A DNA stretch of 64,000 nt from Candidatus Gordonibacter avicola (GTDB lineage Bacteria > Actinomycetota > Coriobacteriia > Coriobacteriales > Eggerthellaceae). The position numbers were made by a program, and so were the translations under genes. The notes beneath the pieces were generated by a model that was not told the origin of the DNA, did not search any database, and worked only from the letters and a program-made list of their open reading frames with translations. The stretch lies in assembly GCA_019113915.1 (NCBI GenBank), contig DXGM01000012.1, forward strand, positions 62,001 through 126,000, in the 5' to 3' direction. Within the stretch, counting starts at the first letter, position 1, and every line of letters starts with the position of its first letter. Shown here piece after piece: positions 1 through 8,786 of this stretch.

Positions 1-2
1 TG

Positions 3-506
3 CAGGAGAAGCCTGCGGAAGCGACGATGGGGGAGTTGGCTGAGCCGGAAGTGGTGGCTGCTGAGGTGGCTGTGGTTGCTTCGGAGCAAGAGACAGTGCC
101 AGTTACAGAGCCTGTGGCCGAGCCGGAGATGGTGGTTGTGCCGGAGCCTGCGACAGCATCCGAACCTGCTCCTGAACCTGAGCCGACACCCGTGTCGACG
201 CCGCCCATGATAGATCCTGATGATACAGCACCCCTGCCTGTGGTGGTAGCTTCTCCCGCTGCTGACCCAGCCATAAACGAGGTTGTTCCCGCCGAAACCC
301 CTGTTTCTGAGCCTGTTGCGCCAGTTCCTGAGCAGCAGGAGGTTCCCTGCGCTGCGCCGGAGCCTGAACAGCCCACCGATGTTCCGTCCGTACCTGAGCG
401 ATTCTCGCGCTTCCGCAACCTCTACGAAAGTCGCGACGGTAGCCTCTGCGTTTTCGAAGACGAGCACGGCCACCTCGTTGCCGTGGATGCCTCAAAACTC
501 GCCTAG
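3..506 (+). CDS. Pro/Glu/Val-rich protein, 5'-truncated by the window edge
   Basis: The frame is open to the first bases of the window, so the true start lies upstream; an internal ATG sits at 27. About 130 residues are low complexity, made of Pro, Glu, Val and Ala (PEPA/VPEP-like runs). A compact tail of about 35 residues follows, containing RFSRFRNLYESRDGSLCVFEDEHGHL, which looks like a small folded C-terminal unit. The acidic Pro-rich part is probably an extended linker. Function is not recognisable. A hairpin follows the stop codon. Confidence 0.6.
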   Translation, partial: QEKPAEATMGELAEPEVVAAEVAVVASEQETVPVTEPVAEPEMVVVPEPATASEPAPEPEPTPVSTPPMIDPDDTAPLPVVVASPAADPAINEVVPAETPVSEPVAPVPEQQEVPCAAPEPEQPTDVPSVPERFSRFRNLYESRDGSLCVFEDEHGHLVAVDASKLA

Positions 507-534
507 CGGAATTCCCTTCACAGGTACCCCGTAG

Positions 535-555
535 GGCAAGGGTTCTACCCTTGCC
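535..555. terminator. Hairpin after the Pro-rich gene
   Basis: GGCAAGGGT and ACCCTTGCC form a perfect 9-bp stem with a TCT loop, 28 bases after the stop codon. There is no T-tract, so factor-independent termination is only possible. Confidence 0.4.
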
Positions 556-570
556 GCACTCCCGCTCCAC

Positions 571-660
571 AAAAGTGTGACGCGCTTCGCGCTAACTAAT
601 ACGCCACAAGTTTTCCCCATTCCGTACTTTACGACGCGGGCTGACTGACTTGTAGTATTG
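571..660 (+). repeat. Dispersed repeat, copy A
   Basis: About 90 bp starting AAAAGTGTGACGCGCTTCGC. It matches 26229-26320 along its whole length, including the late block GACGCGGGCTGACTG. Its first 35 bp also recur at 10670 and, inverted, at 26553. No coding capacity. It lies just upstream of the promoter for the gene at 724. Confidence 0.75.
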
Positions 661-685
661 GCTCTTGGCGATTATTGGATATAAT
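658..685 (+). promoter_or_regulatory. Promoter of the ArsS-like gene
   Basis: TTGGCT, 16-bp spacer, consensus TATAAT at 680-685. The sequence GATATAATCCTATA around the -10 recurs exactly in the promoter at 2807-2834, so the two flanking genes may be co-regulated. Confidence 0.65.
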
Positions 686-723
686 CCTATAAAAAGATTT
701 TGCACGAGAAGGGACGTGTTTTC

Positions 724-2736
724 ATGTCGTCATGCGCTGTGCCCGGGCAGGTGCGCCGGGTGTTCAAAGATGCGGGTCGTGTGTGTCCGGTGGACTACCG
801 CCTGGCTCCCGACGCGTTCGCGAGCGCACCAACCGAAGCGTGCGACGTGCTCTACGTGGTGGGCGGACTCTACGGCAACCCATTCGCGCTTGACGCTGTG
901 GATGCCCTGGCGGCGAGCGAGCAGGGGAACGTGCGCGTTGTGCTGAATGGCGACGTGCACTGGTTCGACAAGACGGCCGAGAATTTCGCGAACATCGAGC
1001 GCCGCATTGCGCGCTACATGCCGCTTGTGGGAAACGTGGAGGCTGAGTTGCGCCGTCAGGTGGATGTGGGCGTGGGCTGCGGCTGTGCGTATCCGGAGTG
1101 CACGGGTGACGACGCGGTCAGTCGCTCGAACCGCATCCACAAGAAGCTGTCCGAGGCGGTGGACGCACATCCCGAACTCAAGGAGCCGCTGGTCGACCGC
1201 CCCTCCACGGCGACGGTGACGGTGGCAGGCAAGAAGGTCGCCATCACGCACGGCGACGAGCAGCTGCTCGGCGGCTGGGCCTGCTCGCGCGAATCGCTGC
1301 AGGATGTCCTGCGTCAGGATGAACTTGACCGCTGGATGACCGAGAACGACGTTGACGTGTTTACCACTACGCACACATGCGCGCCGGCCGCACTCGCGCT
1401 CGCGCGCGGGCTTGTGATAAACAACGGTGCCGCGGGTCTGCCGAACTTCACGGGGCAGCAGTTCGGTCTTGCCGTGCGCATAGCCGCAACACCTCATCCC
1501 GATGCGTTATTCGGTGCTGAGCGCGACGGGCTCTACGTGGAAGCCGTCCCGGTGCGCTACGACCACGACGCATTCCTGAACTGGTTCGATACCCTGTGGC
1601 CAGCCGCGAGTCCCGCGGCGGTGTCCTATCGCGCGCGCATTGCAGAAGGCCCCGATGACCATCTGGAAGATTCGCTCCTGGGCGGCTTCCGCCGCGGTCC
1701 GTCGGCGCGCACCGAGGTCTCGCCCCGGCGCGCGTACGCTACCAAGGAGGATGTAAACCTTGCGCTCGCGCAGCTCGTGTATTTCGAGGACATGGTGGAT
1801 GACTCCGCGTGCTTGCGCACCGTGGAAGAGCCCTCTACCATCCAAGTGAATGTCACTGCCCGCTGCAATTTGGCCTGCGCTCACTGCCACGTGGAGGCGG
1901 GGCCGCGTCGCACCGAGGCGATGGATCGCTCTGTGCTTGAGGCGGTGCTGGCTGTGGCAGCGCGTCCGCATATCGAAACCGTGGACGTCACGGGTGGCGC
2001 ACCCGAGATGCACCCTGACTTCGCCTGGTTCATTGAGCAGGCCTCGCGCGTTGCTCATGTGATGGTGCGAACCAATCTCGTGATCCTGCGCGACCCAGTC
2101 TACGCGCCCCTCATTGATCACTACGCTGAGTTGGGTGTGGAAGTGGTGGCTTCGCTTCCGAACGTGCACGCGGCGCAGGCTGAACAGCAGCGCGGGTCTG
2201 CGACGTTTGACCCCTCGCTTGAGATGCTCCGTGAGCTCAACGAGCGCGGCTACGGGTGCGACGGCGTGCACGTGCTCGACCTCGTGTTCAATCCGCAAAA
2301 CCCCGTGTTGCCGCCCGACCAGGATGCCCTCGAAGAGTTGTACCATCGCCGTCTCGCCGACTTGGGCGTGTTATTCGACCACCTGTTTGCGGTGGCGAAC
2401 AACCCCATCGGCCGCTACGGCGCGCACCTGCTGGACACGGGGGAGTTCGACGCGTATCTGAACCTGTTGGTAGACAGCTTCAACCAGGAGGCGTGCCCGA
2501 ATATGATGTGCCGGCACCAGCTGTCGGTGGGTTGGGATGGTCGTGTGTACGACTGTGACTTCAACCAGGCGCTGGGCCTGGCCGTACGCCGCGCCGACGG
2601 CGGCGACCGCACCATCTTCGACTACGCGGCCGACCCCGCGCTCTCGCTGGCGCGTCCCATCCGCTTCCGGAATCACTGCTACGCCTGCACCGCCGGCAGC
2701 GGCTCCAGCTGCGGCGGCACCCTCGTGCAGGGGTAA
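724..2736 (+). CDS. Metallophosphoesterase-radical SAM (ArsS-type) fusion protein
   Basis: Two-domain protein of 670 residues. The N-terminal part (about 1-280) has calcineurin-like phosphoesterase motifs: NGDVHWF near 77, GNVE near 103, THGDE near 175 and TTHTC near 215. The C-terminal part matches the ArsS radical SAM family: CxxxCxxC with Cys381, Cys385 and Cys388, DVTGGAPEMHPDF, MCRHQLSVGWDG, DCDFNQ, and a Cys-rich end (CYACTAGSGSSC). ArsS proteins are linked to arsenosugar synthesis; the substrate here is not shown by the sequence. The ATG at 724 is chosen because AGAAGGGA lies at 709-717; a TTG at 700 has no such site. The SSS transporter downstream shares its promoter motif. Confidence 0.85.
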   Translation: MSSCAVPGQVRRVFKDAGRVCPVDYRLAPDAFASAPTEACDVLYVVGGLYGNPFALDAVDALAASEQGNVRVVLNGDVHWFDKTAENFANIERRIARYMPLVGNVEAELRRQVDVGVGCGCAYPECTGDDAVSRSNRIHKKLSEAVDAHPELKEPLVDRPSTATVTVAGKKVAITHGDEQLLGGWACSRESLQDVLRQDELDRWMTENDVDVFTTTHTCAPAALALARGLVINNGAAGLPNFTGQQFGLAVRIAATPHPDALFGAERDGLYVEAVPVRYDHDAFLNWFDTLWPAASPAAVSYRARIAEGPDDHLEDSLLGGFRRGPSARTEVSPRRAYATKEDVNLALAQLVYFEDMVDDSACLRTVEEPSTIQVNVTARCNLACAHCHVEAGPRRTEAMDRSVLEAVLAVAARPHIETVDVTGGAPEMHPDFAWFIEQASRVAHVMVRTNLVILRDPVYAPLIDHYAELGVEVVASLPNVHAAQAEQQRGSATFDPSLEMLRELNERGYGCDGVHVLDLVFNPQNPVLPPDQDALEELYHRRLADLGVLFDHLFAVANNPIGRYGAHLLDTGEFDAYLNLLVDSFNQEACPNMMCRHQLSVGWDGRVYDCDFNQALGLAVRRADGGDRTIFDYAADPALSLARPIRFRNHCYACTAGSGSSCGGTLVQG

Positions 2737-2806
2737 TGCTGTCAGGTTGGCTGTAGGGGGCTGTAACGAAGTCCCCGGCGTCACACTTTTCCTCAAAAAT
2801 GGGGTA

Positions 2807-2834
2807 TTGGAATCTTCCGACTATTAGATATAAT
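2807..2834 (+). promoter_or_regulatory. Promoter of the SSS transporter gene
   Basis: TTGGAA, 16-bp spacer, TATAAT at 2829-2834, embedded in GATATAATCCTATA, the same sequence as in the upstream promoter at 658-685. Confidence 0.65.
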
Positions 2835-2873
2835 CCTATAGTGGTAATCATCCAGTAACCAAGGGGAAGGGGA

Positions 2874-4394
2874 ATGCAGGTGGACGCGACAACCGGGATA
2901 TTCTTCTGGGGGTTCCTCATTGTATACGGCGTGGTGATGTTCCTGCTGTCGCCGAAAACCGTCAGCCTGGGCGGGTTCTTCAAAGGTGAGGACAAGCACG
3001 GCCGCGCTGCCAACCCGTGGATGATTACGGCCTCCATCTTCATTGCCTGGATTTTCGCGAAGTCGGTCACGAACGCCGCGAACATGGGCGCCGAGTTCGG
3101 CATTGTGGGTGGCATCGGCTACGCGGTGTACTGGCTGTGTATTCCGCTGACCGGCTGGGCGCTCTACCGCCTGCGCCGTAAGTTCCGCGCCACCAGCATG
3201 GTGAGTTTTCTCACGGAACACTACGGCGTGGCTGCGGCGTTCTGCTTCTCGGCCGCCATCCTGGTACGCCTGTTCAACGAGGTGTGGTCGAACACCTCGG
3301 TCGTGGGAGCGTACTACGGTGCGTCGGGATCGACGCCGTTCATTATTGCGGCACTGCTGTTCACGGCCATTACGGTGGGGTATTGCTGCTGGGGCGGCAT
3401 GCGCGGCTCCATTATCACCGACGTGGCGCAGGCCATCCTGTTTGCGGTGCTGCTTATTGCGGTGCTCATCTGGGTGGTTCCGCAGGACAGCCTGGGCGCG
3501 TTCGCCACGTCGGGCTCGTGGACGCTTGAGGGCGGCGTGGACTTCATCATCGGCGCTGGCCTGCAATGTTTGAGCTACGGCTTCCACGACGCGGTGCTCA
3601 CCGACCGCGGGTTCATCTGCGAAGAGAAGAAAATGCTTCGCAGCTTTACGGTGGCGGGCCTGCTGGGGTTTGTGGCCATCGTGTTGTTCTCGCTCATCGG
3701 CGTGCACGCGTACCTGAATGACATGAGCATCGCCGGCTCCAGCGCGCCGGTGGTGGTGGCGCAGAGCCTCGGGCTGGTGGCGTTCTTCGTGATGGCAGTC
3801 ATCATGATTGCTACGGCGGGCTCCACGTTGGACTCCACGTTCAGTTCGCTGGCGAAGCTGACAGCGCGCGATCTGCCCGGCATTCTGGGACACACGCCCA
3901 AAATGAACCCGCGCATCATTGGCATCATCTTCATGATTGTGTTTGGCATTGTGGGCAACCTGCCCATGGTCATGGGCGCGTCCATCATCACGGCCACCAC
4001 CATCTCGGGCACCATGATTATGGGCATCGGCCCCGTGTTTTTGCTCCACGGCGTGGTGAAGCCGACGAAAGTGGGCTTTCAACTCGCGTTTTGGATTGGC
4101 ATGGCGCTGGGCATCGCCGACACGGTAGCGCCGAGCGCGCTTGCCTTCATGAACATTGGCGGCGGCACCTACGCGAACTTCCTCGGCGTCAACCTCTGGG
4201 GTGCCGTGATCTGCTGGGCGGCGTATATCATCCCCGGCCTGGTAGCCCAAGCAGCCGAAAAGCGCGCCGGCATCAAACCCACTTGGAAAGGCCTCACAAA
4301 AGAAGAACTCGCCCGCCTCGACGCCGACGCACGCCGCCGCGAACTGGGCGAAGGCGCCCCAGACCCCGAAGACCTCGCCCCTACGCGCGCATAG
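2874..4394 (+). CDS. Sodium:solute symporter family (SSS) permease
   Basis: Polytopic membrane protein of 506 residues with about 12-13 hydrophobic segments and an N-terminal helix followed by SLGGFFKGEDKHG, typical of the SSS family (proline, pantothenate and similar uptake driven by sodium). The segment SIFIAWIFAKSVTNAANMG fits TM2. The ATG is preceded by AAGGGGAAGGGG. The charged cytoplasmic C-tail is rich in Glu, Arg and Asp. Substrate unknown. It may move a substrate or product of the ArsS-like enzyme upstream, but that is inference from shared promoter sequence only. Confidence 0.88.
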   Translation: MQVDATTGIFFWGFLIVYGVVMFLLSPKTVSLGGFFKGEDKHGRAANPWMITASIFIAWIFAKSVTNAANMGAEFGIVGGIGYAVYWLCIPLTGWALYRLRRKFRATSMVSFLTEHYGVAAAFCFSAAILVRLFNEVWSNTSVVGAYYGASGSTPFIIAALLFTAITVGYCCWGGMRGSIITDVAQAILFAVLLIAVLIWVVPQDSLGAFATSGSWTLEGGVDFIIGAGLQCLSYGFHDAVLTDRGFICEEKKMLRSFTVAGLLGFVAIVLFSLIGVHAYLNDMSIAGSSAPVVVAQSLGLVAFFVMAVIMIATAGSTLDSTFSSLAKLTARDLPGILGHTPKMNPRIIGIIFMIVFGIVGNLPMVMGASIITATTISGTMIMGIGPVFLLHGVVKPTKVGFQLAFWIGMALGIADTVAPSALAFMNIGGGTYANFLGVNLWGAVICWAAYIIPGLVAQAAEKRAGIKPTWKGLTKEELARLDADARRRELGEGAPDPEDLAPTRA

Positions 4395-4415
4395 CGCCAG
4401 ATACACTCAGTTCTT

Positions 4416-4454
4416 CGCGCCCACCCCGCTTGCATGTAACGTGGGGTGGGCGCG
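4416..4454. terminator. Bidirectional hairpin between convergent genes
   Basis: CGCGCCCACCCC and GGGGTGGGCGCG make a perfect 12-bp stem with a 15-base loop, placed between the stop codons of the SSS gene (+) and the asparagine synthase gene (-). No clear T-tract. Confidence 0.6.
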
Positions 4455-4459
4455 AGTGC

Positions 4460-6442
4460 TTATGCGGCAGGCTTCTCCGGCGTTTTCTGGTCGATGAAGT
4501 AGATTTGGTACCACAGGAGGAACATGGAGATGATCCAGATTTTGCGGCTGCGGTCGGCGCCGGCTTTGTGCTCGTCGAGGAGGCGCACCAGCTCGTCAAC
4601 GTTGAAGAACTGGGCCGCCAGGTTGCTTGTGAACTGCTCTTTTATCTGGTTGTAGTAGCGCTCTTGGCGCAGCCAATTCACTACCGGCACGGGGAAGCCC
4701 AGCTTCTCCTTCTGTGCCCAGTCCTTCGGAATGGCGCGCTCGGCAGCCTCACGCAGGGTGAGTTTCGTTTGCTCGCCGTTGGCCTTGAGGCGCGTGGGGA
4801 TGGTGGCCGACACCTCGAACACCTGCTTATCCAAAAACGGCACGCGGCTTTCCAGCGAATGGGCCATCGACATCTTGTCGGTTTTCAACAGGATGTCGCC
4901 CACCAGCCAGAAGAATAGGTCAACATACTGCATGCGCGTGGTGTCATCAAGCCCTGCGACCTCGGCATACGCGGGCGCGATAAGCTCCTGCGGCGCAGCC
5001 GGCCGCGCCACGCCCTCGGCGCGCTTGCCGGCGCGCAGCCGCTCGCGTTCCTCAGGGCTGAACGCCACGCCGTTCGCGTTCGTGTAGTACCAGTCCTCAG
5101 GCGTCTCACTCGCGCGCTCCAGGTAGTTTGCCCCACGCACGCCCAGCGCTCGGGCCGCCTTCGACGCGCCGCGCAACAGGCCCTTCGGCGCCCAGGCCAA
5201 CTTCTGGTTCGCAAATGGTGTCTGGTAGATACGATACCCGCCGAAGAATTCGTCGGCGCCCTCGCCGGAGAGTACCGCCTTCACCTTCTTTGCGGCCTCT
5301 TGGTCAACAAAGTACAGTGCCACGGCGGACGGGTCGGCCGACGGCTCGTCCATGTGCCACTGCACGCGCGGCAAACTCGCCCAGTATTCCTCTTCGGAAA
5401 TATGCTTGGAGTTGTTCTCTATGCCCAGTTCATCGGCCAGTTCGCGCGCCCAAGAAATCTCGTCGCGCTCGCCTTCGTACTCGGCGAAACCCACGGTGAA
5501 CGTCTTGATGTCCGGGTTCTCCTTCGCCAGGCACGCGGCCATGTAGCTGGAGTCGATGCCGCTCGACAGAAACGAGCCCACCTCCACGTCGGCCACGTTG
5601 TGGTAGCGCACGCTCTCGCGCATGGCGGCGTCGATGGCCTCCACCGTGTCCTCGCGGCTGCGGCCCTCGTCGAAGTGGTACGTGGGGCGCCAGTAGCGGC
5701 GCATGGTGGTGGAGCCGTCGGCGCGCACGGTCAGGCAGTGCGCGGGCGGCAGCTTGAAAATGCCCTTGAAGAACGTCTCGTCAAGCGCCGAGAACTGGAA
5801 GCAGAGGTATTGCTCAAGCGCGTCCTCGTTAAGTTCGCGCTGGTAGGCGGGGTGCTCAAGGATGCACTTGATCTCGGAGGCGAAGATGAACTGCGGGCCC
5901 GCCGCGCCATCAGCCACCGTGTAGTAGAACGGCTTGATGCCAAAGAAGTCGCGCGCGCAGAACAGTTCGCGCGTGCTGCGGTTCCAAATGGCGAACGCGA
6001 ACATGCCGCGCAGGCGGTCGAGCACGCCTTCGCCCCAAGCCAGATAGCCCACAAGTAGCACCTCGGTGTCGGAGTTCGTCTCGAAGGCCCACCCGTCGGC
6101 TTCAAGCTCGGCGCGCAAATCGCGGTAGTTGTAAATCTCACCGTTGAACACGATGGCGAAATCGCCGCGCGCCGTGCCGCGCGCTTCGCCCTGCACGTAG
6201 CCGCCCGCCGCGTCGAGCGCGGGGGAGGTAACGGCCGAAGCGTGTTCGCCCGTGGCGCGCACGAGCGGCTGGTTGCCGCCCTCAAGGTCGATGAGCGAAA
6301 GGCGACGATGCCCCAGCGCAATCCCGCTGTCGAGGTACTGGCCCTCGCCATCGGGCCCGCGGTGCGCCATAACGTCGCACATAGCTTTCAAAAGAGGCAG
6401 GTCAGCGTCAGTAGCGCCAGTAAATCCGCAGATGCCGCACAT
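4460..6442 (-). CDS. asnB: Asparagine synthase (glutamine-hydrolysing)
   Basis: Makes asparagine from aspartate, ATP and glutamine. The protein of 660 residues starts MCGICGFTG, giving the catalytic Cys2 of the class II glutamine amidotransferase domain. This fixes the start at 6442; an upstream in-frame start at 6538 would bury the nucleophile. AAGGAG lies 11 bases upstream. RGPDGEGQY and GEIYNYR are typical amidotransferase motifs. The synthetase domain has the PPi loop LSSGIDSS near 290 and SGEGADEFFGGY downstream. There is an Ala/Gly-rich insertion (about residues 70-90) before the GDFAIVFNGEIYNY motif. It is convergent with the SSS gene. Confidence 0.95.
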   Translation of the reverse strand: MCGICGFTGATDADLPLLKAMCDVMAHRGPDGEGQYLDSGIALGHRRLSLIDLEGGNQPLVRATGEHASAVTSPALDAAGGYVQGEARGTARGDFAIVFNGEIYNYRDLRAELEADGWAFETNSDTEVLLVGYLAWGEGVLDRLRGMFAFAIWNRSTRELFCARDFFGIKPFYYTVADGAAGPQFIFASEIKCILEHPAYQRELNEDALEQYLCFQFSALDETFFKGIFKLPPAHCLTVRADGSTTMRRYWRPTYHFDEGRSREDTVEAIDAAMRESVRYHNVADVEVGSFLSSGIDSSYMAACLAKENPDIKTFTVGFAEYEGERDEISWARELADELGIENNSKHISEEEYWASLPRVQWHMDEPSADPSAVALYFVDQEAAKKVKAVLSGEGADEFFGGYRIYQTPFANQKLAWAPKGLLRGASKAARALGVRGANYLERASETPEDWYYTNANGVAFSPEERERLRAGKRAEGVARPAAPQELIAPAYAEVAGLDDTTRMQYVDLFFWLVGDILLKTDKMSMAHSLESRVPFLDKQVFEVSATIPTRLKANGEQTKLTLREAAERAIPKDWAQKEKLGFPVPVVNWLRQERYYNQIKEQFTSNLAAQFFNVDELVRLLDEHKAGADRSRKIWIISMFLLWYQIYFIDQKTPEKPAA

Positions 6443-6824
6443 GGTTGGGTAAGCTCCTTGCGTCCTTCTTTCCGCCGGGGCGGAAAGCCTGTCGAAGTTG
6501 GTTTGTTCCATGATAGAGTAAGCGGCGCGCACTCCCAAGCCTCAGCCGCTCATCTCGCCAAAATCCCAGATTTGAGCAGGGGAGAATCTTCCGACCAGCG
6601 CTTCACACACGCACCCACGTACAGCACACCCCAGCCACCCCAAGCCCCCGTGCCCCTGTTTGGGCATTCTTCTGCGAAAACGTGGAGCGAATAGCCCGGT
6701 TTGCCGCTATAATGATGCATTTAGATTGTGGCGCAGGGGGAAACTCGCTGAAGGCGCCCGTATCCAGCTCGGCGTGGACGAACGCGCCGGTGCTTTCCGC
6801 ACGATGACACAATGGAGGTTTTCG

Positions 6825-8207
6825 ATGGCTTCTACGAACGCGCCCGCGCGCTCGTCCTGGTCGGGTAAATGGGCGTTTATCCTGGCCGCGGCGGCGTCCG
6901 CCGTGGGCCTGGGAAACATGTGGCGCTTCCCGTACCTGGCCGCCAAGTACGGCGGCGGCACCTTCCTCATTACGTATCTGGTGCTGGTGTTCACGTTCGG
7001 CGTGTCGCTGCTGTTGCTGGAAACAGCGCTTGGCCGCACGACGGGTCAATCGGCCATCGGCGCGTTTAAGCAGTTCGGTAAAAAATATGCGATCATTGGT
7101 ATTCTTGCGTCAGCTGTGCCGTTCATCATTACGCCTTACTACTGCATCATTGGTGGCTGGGTAACGAAGTACGCGGCCTCGTACCTTATTAACGGCCCCG
7201 AAGCGCTTGCGGATGGTGGCAATTTCTTTACTGGTTTCATCACCAGCGATGTCGAGAGTTTTTTGTGGATGCTTCTGTTCATGGCCATCGTATTTGTGGT
7301 GGTTTCGCTGGGCGTGAAGGGCGGCATCGAGAAGGCTAACCTTGTTATGATGCCGGCGCTCATCATTATGGCCGTGGTCATTGCGGCCTACACGCTGACG
7401 CAGCCGGGCGCGGCCGAAGGGGCGCTGTACTACCTGGTACCCGATTTCAGTAAATTCTCGCCTGAACTGGTTATTGGTGCGCTCGGGCAAATGTTCTACA
7501 GCTTGTCGCTGGCCATGGGTATCATGATTACGTACGGTTCGTACCTCGACCGCAAGTCCAGCCTCACGCAGAGCGTCGTGCGTATCGGCGGGTTCGACGT
7601 GGGTGTGTCGTGCCTCGCTGGCCTCATGATTGTGCCGGCTGCGTTTGTGGCCATGGGCTCAGGCGATGCGGTGGCGAGCGCGGCTGGCCCGTCGCTCATG
7701 TTCATTACGCTGCCGGGGGTGTTTGCTGGCATGGGGGATGCGGCCGTGGTCGTGGGCTTTGTGTTCTTCCTGCTGGTGTTGTTTGCGGCGTTGACCAGCG
7801 CTATTTCGCTCACGGAAACGTGCGTGTCCATCATTCAGGACGGCGCGGGCTGGTCGCGCAAGAAGGCGCTTGCCACCGTGATTGGTGTGGTGGTTGTGGC
7901 GGGCATCTTTGTGAATCTGGGCTACAACGGCCTGTCGTTTATTGAGCCTTTGGGCGCGGGCACCACATTGCTCGACTTCTTCGACTTCTTCTCGAATTCG
8001 GTGCTTATGCCTATTGTTGCACTTCTCACCTGCATCTTTATCGGTTGGATAGTGAAGCCCAGCCTCATTGTGAAAGAGGTGAAAACCTCCAGCCCCTTCA
8101 AGGCCGAAAAGGCGTGGGTCATCATGATTAAGTATGTGGCGCCGGTGTTGGTGGTGGTCATTCTGGTGGCGTACGTAGCGGCTCAGTTTGGGCTGTTCAG
8201 CATGTAG
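6825..8207 (+). CDS. Neurotransmitter:sodium symporter (NSS) family transporter
   Basis: Protein of 460 residues with 11-12 membrane segments. TM1 carries the NSS signature AVGLGNMWRFPYLAAKYGGG, which unwinds to bind sodium and substrate in LeuT-like folds. Bacterial members take up amino acids such as tryptophan, tyrosine or leucine; the substrate cannot be assigned. The ATG at 6825 has GGAGG six bases before it and is preferred over the ATG at 6804. It is followed by a good terminator. Confidence 0.9.
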   Translation: MASTNAPARSSWSGKWAFILAAAASAVGLGNMWRFPYLAAKYGGGTFLITYLVLVFTFGVSLLLLETALGRTTGQSAIGAFKQFGKKYAIIGILASAVPFIITPYYCIIGGWVTKYAASYLINGPEALADGGNFFTGFITSDVESFLWMLLFMAIVFVVVSLGVKGGIEKANLVMMPALIIMAVVIAAYTLTQPGAAEGALYYLVPDFSKFSPELVIGALGQMFYSLSLAMGIMITYGSYLDRKSSLTQSVVRIGGFDVGVSCLAGLMIVPAAFVAMGSGDAVASAAGPSLMFITLPGVFAGMGDAAVVVGFVFFLLVLFAALTSAISLTETCVSIIQDGAGWSRKKALATVIGVVVVAGIFVNLGYNGLSFIEPLGAGTTLLDFFDFFSNSVLMPIVALLTCIFIGWIVKPSLIVKEVKTSSPFKAEKAWVIMIKYVAPVLVVVILVAYVAAQFGLFSM

Positions 8208-8233
8208 ACGCACCCACCCTCTGTTGTGGTTCG

Positions 8234-8264
8234 AAGGCGCCTCCGGCAACGGGGGCGCCTTTTG
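8234..8264 (+). terminator. Rho-independent terminator after the NSS gene
   Basis: AAGGCGCC and GGCGCCTT pair around a 12-base loop and run into TTTTGTTT. Confidence 0.8.
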
Positions 8265-8360
8265 TTTCGGGGAACTAACGGGCGGAACACGGGCGGGCAA
8301 GCGATGCGCGGTGCGCGTGGCGTCCGCCGCGTGCGAGGCTTACGATGGCTGCGGCGCGTT

Positions 8361-8423
8361 GACGCCCGGCTTTCATCCTCCGCCGGGCGTCGTACGCGAC
8401 AGCGGCCTGCGGGCCGCTTTTTT
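8361..8423 (+). terminator. Two tandem hairpins, the second with a T6 tract
   Basis: The first hairpin pairs GACGCCCGGC (8361) with GCCGGGCGTC (8382). The second pairs AGCGGCC (8401) with GGCCGCT (8412) and runs into six T. Because an efficient terminator already follows the NSS gene at 8234, this second one could end a short transcript from 8270-8400 or attenuate the operon starting at 8456. Confidence 0.6.
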
Positions 8424-8455
8424 GCCCCTACTCACAACGAGGAAAGAGGTTCCTT

Positions 8456-8779
8456 ATGATGGAAGATACCATTGACGAGTTGAAAGACACGCTGACCGGC
8501 CAAGATTCCGGCGAGAAGTACGGCAAGGGCGAAGGCTACGGCGAAGGCAAGCGCGAGGGCTACGGCTCTGGTGAAGGCTATGGTGAAGGCAAGCGGGAAG
8601 GCTATGGCGCAGGCGAAGGCCGCGGCGAGCAGTACGGCTCCGGCGAGAAGCGTGGCGAAGGCTACGGCGCAGGTGAGCAGTACGCGCAGGGCCGCGAACG
8701 CGGCGAAGGCTACGGCTCCGGCGAAAAGTACGGCGAAGGCGAGAAGTACGGGCAGGGCGCTGCCGAAAACGAGCAGTAA
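8456..8779 (+). CDS. Gly/Glu/Tyr-rich repeat protein
   Basis: A 107-residue protein. After an acidic N-terminus (MMEDTIDELKDTLTGQ) almost all of it is a degenerate repeat of the form EGYGxGExYGxGKR, with Gly, Glu, Tyr and Lys dominating and no hydrophobic core, so it is probably disordered. GGAAAGAGG is six bases upstream. Seven bases separate it from the U32-like pair, so the three form one operon. Role unknown; a scaffold or RNA/metal-associated role would be guesswork. Confidence 0.7.
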   Translation: MMEDTIDELKDTLTGQDSGEKYGKGEGYGEGKREGYGSGEGYGEGKREGYGAGEGRGEQYGSGEKRGEGYGAGEQYAQGRERGEGYGSGEKYGEGEKYGQGAAENEQ

Positions 8780-8786
8780 TCCCGCG

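Noticed and set aside
700..702. TTG start for the ArsS fusion
   Set aside because: No ribosome-binding site in front of it, and it lies almost at the expected transcription start; the ATG at 724 has AGAAGGGA.
2793..4406. Long open frame opposite the SSS transporter
   Set aside because: His/Arg-rich shadow of a high-GC membrane-protein gene; no motifs and no start signals. Similar antisense frames at 54936-56579 and 34589-35824 were rejected for the same reason.
8270..8455. Known riboswitch or tRNA between the NSS gene and the repeat-protein gene
   Set aside because: Two hairpins and a T-tract are clear, but no cloverleaf and no riboswitch core that I recognise.
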